Origin: Candidatus Methanomethylicia archaeon
GTDB taxonomy: Archaea > Thermoproteota > Methanomethylicia > CALHIW01
DNA: 10,361 nucleotides
Assembly: GCA_938030905.1 (NCBI GenBank)
Contig: CALHIW010000030.1
Location: 1 to 10,361 of the forward strand
Direction of reading: 5' to 3'
The first letter of the stretch is position 1. Each line of letters opens with the position of its first letter. The translations under genes were made by a program, and so were the position numbers. Below are positions 7,392-10,361 of the stretch, one piece after another. Below the pieces are notes generated by a model. It searched no databases. It was not told the origin of the DNA and worked only from the letters and a program-made list of their open reading frames with translations.

Positions 7392-8138
7392 TCACTCTTC
7401 TACTCTAGGAGCCAGGTAATATTGAATTTTTGCCCCCCCATCCATCATAAATTGTATATTCAATGGACTATTTGTTGATAATTGAAGCATCATTATGTCA
7501 GAAAGCTTTGAAGCTGTCATTATATTGTTTAAGTATTCAATGCTGTAAGATGCTCTTGATGGCTCATCAACTTCAATACTTATTACAGATCCGTCTTCTA
7601 CTGTTAATCTTGTCTCAAGATCTCCTTTTTCACTCGATGCACTTACTACAATAGCATTCTCTCCAAATACTATTTTTAGATAGTCGCTAAATAGCGCTGC
7701 ATCATCTATTGTTGCTTTAAATGGATCGCTTAATATGTTAGCTCTACATTTAAAAGTAAAGCTAGGAGCTCTTATTTTATCTGTAGTTGTGGTTAATAGT
7801 GGTATCCTAAACGTTCTTACTCCCTTACCCCTTGCAGTTATTTTGAGTCTTCCACTTCCATCTTCATATAAAACTTCCAACTCCTCAGCTCTACATCTCC
7901 TTAAAACATCTTCAAGTAGCTCTACATTGATTCCAAGTAATTCTTCTTTATCACAAATATAGTCTTCAAAGTATGTCTTAGGCATATTTAAATCAACCAT
8001 GACTATTCTAGAACTATCAAGAGCTTGAATAATAATACATTCTGGTTTATATTGCATATTAGCCTCAGTTATTAGTCTAGACATTGCATTAATAGCCATC
8101 TTTAATGATCTTGGGTCTCTTAGTACAAATTTAAACAT
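7392..8138 (-). CDS. pcn: PCNA sliding clamp
   Basis: Ring-shaped DNA clamp that tethers polymerase, ligase and FEN1. The product from ATG 8138 is 248 residues, the usual clamp length. It shows MFKFVLRDPRSLKMAINAMS at the N-terminus, the conserved LDSSRIVMVDLNMPKTYFEDY of domain 1, and the C-terminal APRVEE tail on an IQYYLAP strand. The reading frame extends upstream to an ATG at 8207, but those 23 residues (MLFLLLLLESLIRIAK and so on) have no counterpart in clamps. ATG 8138 has an AGGGGAT site five bases upstream and matches the family start exactly. Crenarchaea often carry several PCNA paralogues forming heterotrimers; the sequence here does not tell me which one this is. It is followed 9 bp later by priL. 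Confidence 0.95.
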   Translation of the reverse strand: MFKFVLRDPRSLKMAINAMSRLITEANMQYKPECIIIQALDSSRIVMVDLNMPKTYFEDYICDKEELLGINVELLEDVLRRCRAEELEVLYEDGSGRLKITARGKGVRTFRIPLLTTTTDKIRAPSFTFKCRANILSDPFKATIDDAALFSDYLKIVFGENAIVVSASSEKGDLETRLTVEDGSVISIEVDEPSRASYSIEYLNNIMTASKLSDIMMLQLSTNSPLNIQFMMDGGAKIQYYLAPRVEE

Positions 8139-8143
8139 AATTA

Positions 8144-8150
8144 ATCCCCT
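8144..8150 (-). promoter_or_regulatory. Ribosome binding site that fixes the pcna start
   Basis: AGGGGAT on the minus strand, five bases before ATG 8138. It decides against the upstream in-frame ATG at 8207. Confidence 0.5.
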
Positions 8151-8233
8151 AGAAATTAGTTTAGCAATCCTAATAAGGCTTTCCAACAGTAGTAATAAAA
8201 ACAACATTGATACTTAACATAAAATCAATATGT

Positions 8234-8563
8234 CTAATCATATTCTCTCCATGTGTACCCACATCTGGTACATTTATAAAATCGTGTTGGTGCCTCATCT
8301 GCCCGTCTAGTTTGAACAAGCCACCAGTATGCTTCAATACCCCCACAAGCTGGGCATTCTACCTTTATCTTTGGCATTAAATTTTCATTTTTGTTTTCAA
8401 TAACACTTAGAGAAATCTTTGACTCTCTTTCTTTTGATTTAACTATTCTGTACTGTAAACTATTTGTCTCTATTTTGTAACCGCAGCATCTACAAATTAA
8501 ATATGTTTCTCCTTCATCTTTTCTCGGAATTAATAGTGTCTTACATTTTGGGCAAAACTTCAT
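8234..8563 (-). CDS. tfs: Transcription factor S (TFS, TFIIS/RPB9-like)
   Basis: Archaeal transcript-cleavage factor that rescues stalled RNA polymerase. There are two zinc ribbons. The N-terminal one is FCPKC ... CRCCGY. The C-terminal TFIIS-type ribbon is VECPACGG ... FYKCTRCGYTW. The tip of the second carries RRADEAPTRFYKC, whose Asp-Glu pair reaches the polymerase active site and separates TFS from plain RPB9-like subunits. From ATG 8563 the product is 109 residues, normal for TFS. An in-frame GTG at 8572 would add MIR, but that GTG is part of an agtgatt stretch that looks like the ribosome binding site for ATG 8563. About 95 bp separate it from pcna. The debris of a possible mobile element lies upstream, so it probably starts its own transcript. 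Confidence 0.93.
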   Translation of the reverse strand: MKFCPKCKTLLIPRKDEGETYLICRCCGYKIETNSLQYRIVKSKERESKISLSVIENKNENLMPKIKVECPACGGIEAYWWLVQTRRADEAPTRFYKCTRCGYTWREYD

Positions 8564-8589
8564 TCTAATCACTATCTTTAAGATTATGA

Positions 8590-8607
8590 AAATTATTTAA
8601 ATTTATC
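8590..8607 (-). promoter_or_regulatory. Probable promoter of the tfs-pcna-primase block
   Basis: Minus strand ggataaatttaaataattt has a BRE-like start and a TATA-like tttaaata centred about 35 bases before ATG 8563, the spacing expected for a short-leader archaeal transcript. It lies between tfs and the inserted element and may drive tfs, pcna, priL, priS and perhaps gins15. Confidence 0.45.
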
Positions 8608-8672
8608 CTTAATAAATTTTCTTTTGCTTTGTTAATCGTATAAATTTATAGTAATATAAATAGTAATATAAA

Positions 8673-8700
8673 CTGTGGCAAAAATACTTAAGGTGTTGAC
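8673..8700 (+). repeat. Left terminal inverted repeat
   Basis: Starts ctgtggca, then aaaa, ctt and ttgac shared with the opposite end. Pairs with 9154-9181. Confidence 0.5.
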
Positions 8701-9153
8701 AATCAAAGGTCTTCTGGTTAACCTTCTTCTTAAGCATGCTTTAATCATATACTCATATTTTCGACCTATCATAACTCGGTAGAAGCTACAGATCTATGGT
8801 AATTCCTGAAGTTTATATATTTATAATAGTGTAACTTGAGTATTTCACTATTACGTTAAATTTGTAATTCTTGAAGAATTCTAGGAATCTTTCTGAAACC
8901 TCTAGAGATTTGACTGTTAACTTAAATAATAGAGTTTCTGGCTACTCCTAAAGAAAAAGTATAAAATTCATGAACTAATACAGTTATCCTTATCAAGATT
9001 CATAACTCATTTAGGAGTACATCTATTATTAGGTTTCTTACAAACAAATTTCCTAACCTTTCTACTTTAGCCTCTTTAACCGTCAGGATAAATAACCTTT
9101 CACATGTACTCAAATATAAATAGGTATCCAACACGAATCCTTATAAAGTTAGC

Positions 9154-9181
9154 AGTCAAAAACCAAGCGTTTCTGCCACAG
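9154..9181 (-). repeat. Right terminal inverted repeat
   Basis: On the plus strand it ends tttctgccacag, the reverse complement of the left end apart from a few substitutions and one gap. Confidence 0.5.
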
Positions 9182-9249
9182 CCTAGCAATATACAAATAA
9201 AATTTAGATGAAAATTTGAAGAAAATTAGGTGCCTGTATTAAACTTTGA

Positions 9250-9426
9250 CATGATAATCACAGTAAACTACTCAGACAGAGAAAAGGAACACTTATACAG
9301 ATTACTAGTCAACTTATCATTTATATATATATTTCTCGTCAAGTTATAGAGAACTTCATTTATCTAGAAAGTTATGGATTAACTATAGGATATAAGAAAT
9401 CTACTTATCTGAGCTTAAGCTTATAA
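9250..9426 (+). pseudogene. 58-codon open stretch, possible gene remnant
   Basis: Between the inserted element and the RNase III-like gene, the plus strand has a frame free of stops from just after a TGA (9247-9249) to TAA 9424-9426. It contains KLLRQRKGTLIQITSQL and later VIENFIYLESYGLTIGYKKS, which read like protein. It has no ATG, GTG or TTG start and no ribosome binding site, so it would be a fragment at best. A separate short ATG frame (9251, MIITVNYSDREKEHLYR) overlaps it. I do not recognise the family. Long open stretches are not common in such AT-rich DNA, but one this size can arise by chance. Confidence 0.2.
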
Positions 9427-9459
9427 AGTTATTCTTATTGATTAGGTCATAAACAGTTT

Positions 9460-9861
9460 CTAGCTAAGATTAATTCTAATTTTTTTACATATTTCTCTTA
9501 ATAAACATGCAAGTGAATATATGTCTGCATCATTTTTATTATTAATTTCTCTCCATTTTGATGATAAAATCCTAATCATTTCATCAATCGTCATACTTCC
9601 GCTTAAGAAAACGTAAGCTGTCATTGCCTCATATATATTTGCTAAATCATATGTTGATAATCCTGATGGTAGTGTTGATCTTAATCCAGCTATTGATATA
9701 GCTTTTGCAAGTTTGCAACTTGAAACTTTAAATCCATGGGGCCTCTTACATATAAGTGTCCATGTATATGAGTAAATAAAATTTACTAGAGCATCCCCAA
9801 AGGAAGCTAAACGTTTTGTAATAGTAATGTCTCCTATCTTAATTTGTCTTTTCATTTTCAC
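9460..9861 (-). CDS. Small RNase III-like (Mini-III-like) protein
   Basis: 133 residues, probably a single RNase III fold without a dsRNA-binding domain. Two signature regions can be aligned by eye. KRLASFGDALVNFIYS (16-31) matches the RNase III signature ERLEFLGDAVL. DLANIYEAMTAYVFLSG (72-88) matches the second motif ADxxEAxxGAxYL. Of the usual metal ligands, D23 and E78 are kept, while the two Glu of the first motif are Lys16 and Ala19 and the Asp of the second is Asn75. Bacterial Mini-III, which acts in 23S rRNA maturation, shows the same reduced GDA...FEA pattern and similar size. The target here is unknown. The GTG at 9861 is preferred because GAGGT ends eight bases before it; ATG 9855 is the alternative. 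It overlaps the rpoL end by 23 bp, so the two are co-transcribed and probably coupled. Confidence 0.7.
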   Translation of the reverse strand: MKMKRQIKIGDITITKRLASFGDALVNFIYSYTWTLICKRPHGFKVSSCKLAKAISIAGLRSTLPSGLSTYDLANIYEAMTAYVFLSGSMTIDEMIRILSSKWREINNKNDADIYSLACLLREICKKIRINLS

Positions 9862-10141
9862 TTCTGCTTACCTCATAAAAAACTGATTTAACTTCATTGA
9901 GTTCACTACATATTTCACTAATAACCTCCTCCAAGACATTGATTGGATTTAGATCTTTAGTTTGAATTGTTATTATTGATACTGGTGTTAATGGATGCTT
10001 AATATTATAACCTGCAAATTTTACCGATGGATTTTTAAGAAGCCTCTTACACAGTAGATTACAAATAGTATGCCCCTCATCGATTTCAAAAACTAATTCT
10101 TCATCATTAATTTTTAGTATCTGTATATTCACTTTTAACAT
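9839..10141 (-). CDS. rpoL: RNA polymerase subunit L (Rpo11)
   Basis: Homologue of eukaryotic Rpb11/AC19 and the bacterial alpha N-terminal domain. It dimerises with subunit D to seed assembly of RNA polymerase. The 100-residue product has the family pattern: an N-terminal strand pair ending ELVFEIDEGHTICNLLCKRLL (residues 15-35), the NIKHPLTPVSIITIQTK stretch in the middle, and a long amphipathic C-terminal helix (NVLEEVISEICSELNEV). It is slightly longer than usual through a charged tail (SRSENEKTN) that overlaps the RNase III-like gene. The GAGG before ATG 10141 directly touches the start codon, which is too close for normal pairing, so the message may be nearly leaderless. Confidence 0.92.
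   Translation of the reverse strand: MLKVNIQILKINDEELVFEIDEGHTICNLLCKRLLKNPSVKFAGYNIKHPLTPVSIITIQTKDLNPINVLEEVISEICSELNEVKSVFYEVSRSENEKTN
9870..9874 (-). promoter_or_regulatory. Ribosome binding site of the RNase III-like gene
   Basis: GAGGT on the minus strand inside the rpoL coding region, eight bases before GTG 9861 and fourteen before ATG 9855. It favours the GTG start. Confidence 0.45.
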
Positions 10142-10170
10142 CCTCTATTAGTATTCTTTAGAGCGGATTA

Positions 10171-10186
10171 CTAATATTTTTCGGTT
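10171..10186 (-). promoter_or_regulatory. Possible rpoL promoter
   Basis: Minus strand aaccgaaaaatattag joins a BRE-like ccgaaa to a TATA-like aaatatta, about 35 bases before the rpoL ATG. This would give a leader of about ten bases. A second TATA-like cttaaatatttt lies further up, near 10239-10250. Confidence 0.35.
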
Positions 10187-10259
10187 ACTTTAATTTGTCC
10201 TTAATAATTTGTGAGCTTTATATGTTGAGGTGTTTTCAAAATATTTAAGTTTTTCATAG

Positions 10260-10361
10260 TTAATATTTCATGTGTATTATTATGTATTTGGATGTTGCTA
10301 TGGCTTTAAACATCACTGCTAGCTTTTCATACCTTACTATCATTTTTCTGAATGTTTTTAG
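10260..10361 (-). CDS. C-terminus of a probable transposase, cut by the right edge
   Basis: A minus-strand frame is open from the window edge to TAA at 10260-10262 (33 codons). It ends with FRKMIVRYEKLAVMFKAI and then a hydrophobic helix (SKYIIIHMKY). This resembles the end of DDE transposases of the IS5-like type, where an R-x-RYE(R/K)-A-x-x-(F/Y) stretch is followed by a final hydrophobic helix. Only the tail is visible, so whether the gene is intact cannot be judged. If it is an IS, its end should lie just left of the stop; gaggtgttttcaaaatattt (10228-10247) is a candidate end. The call rests on a short segment. Confidence 0.45.
   Translation of the reverse strand, partial: LKTFRKMIVRYEKLAVMFKAIATSKYIIIHMKY

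Larger units (their letters stand above)
8673..9181. mobile_element. 509-bp element with imperfect terminal inverted repeats (decayed IS or MITE-like)
   Basis: The left end (8673-8700) begins ctgtggcaaaaatactt and the right end, read on the minus strand from 9181, begins ctgtggcagaaacgctt. By hand, 21 of 27 aligned positions match over the two ends, with one gap. The interior has no intact gene. On the minus strand a frame near the right end is open for about 46 codons (LDTYLYLSTCERL, VKEAKVERLGNLF) and continues after stops with protein-like pieces, as expected of a worn transposase gene. At 509 bp it is too short for a complete IS with its transposase, so it is a deletion derivative or MITE-like copy. 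The flanks aatagtaatataaa (8659-8672) and cctagcaatataca (9182-9195) agree at 10 of 14 positions; this may be a worn target duplication or just AT-richness. IS family unknown. Confidence 0.55.

Noticed and set aside
7463..7962. Plus-strand frames opposite pcna
   Set aside because: Leu/Ser-rich low-complexity translations are complements of the clamp gene, with no start signals.
8139..8207. Signal peptide or membrane anchor on PCNA
   Set aside because: The clamp is cytosolic, homologues start at 8138, and the ribosome binding site supports that start.
8190..8215. T-run terminator after tfs (ttgtttttatt on the minus strand)
   Set aside because: The run is interrupted and lies inside an operon-like arrangement; too weak to call.
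8573..9459. CRISPR array or tandem repeats in the long gap
   Set aside because: No regularly spaced direct repeats; only one inverted pair at the element ends.
1..10361. tRNA, rRNA or defence genes
   Set aside because: No cloverleaf, rRNA-like segment or recognisable nuclease/helicase defence module was seen; the only nuclease-like protein is the RNase III-like one.

Overview
The window is AT-rich DNA from an archaeon, most likely a thermophilic member of the Thermoproteota (crenarchaea). This rests on gene content: AglB-type oligosaccharyltransferase, ribosomal proteins L44e and S27e, aIF2-alpha, Nop10, the archaeal/eukaryal primase PriS/PriL, Gins15, PCNA, TFS and RpoL. It also rests on weak TATA-like upstream boxes and a few GGTGA-type ribosome binding sites. 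An AT-rich genus such as Staphylothermus or Ignisphaera would fit, but the genus cannot be fixed from the sequence alone.

Layout, left to right. Positions 1-385 are mostly non-coding; a possible membrane-protein start runs off the left edge on the minus strand, and the aglB promoter lies near 325. aglB (386-2530, plus) is the only convincing complete plus-strand gene. It converges on nop10 and stops 3 bp from it. Everything else reads leftward. In transcription order these genes are rpoL, an RNase III-like gene, [mobile-element debris], tfs, pcna, priL, priS, gins15, [decayed gene], rpl44e, rps27e, aif2a and nop10. A fragment resembling a transposase C-terminus enters from the right edge.

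The leftward genes form the replication-translation-transcription gene neighbourhood known from archaea. PriS and PriL form the primase, Gins15 is part of the CMG-type helicase, and PCNA is the sliding clamp. L44e and S27e are ribosomal proteins, and aIF2-alpha delivers initiator tRNA. Nop10 belongs to the H/ACA pseudouridylation particle. TFS and RpoL serve RNA polymerase. Within blocks the genes overlap or nearly touch: rpoL/RNase III-like by 23 bp, priL/priS by 47 bp, L44e/S27e by 1 bp. Between blocks there are two long degenerate gaps, 4025-4556 and 8573-9459.

The most interesting items are the small RNase III-fold protein overlapping rpoL, which keeps only the Asp/Glu positions typical of bacterial Mini-III; a 509-bp element with imperfect terminal inverted repeats upstream of tfs; and a decayed reading frame between gins15 and rpl44e. 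I found no CRISPR array, tRNA, rRNA or clear novel defence system.
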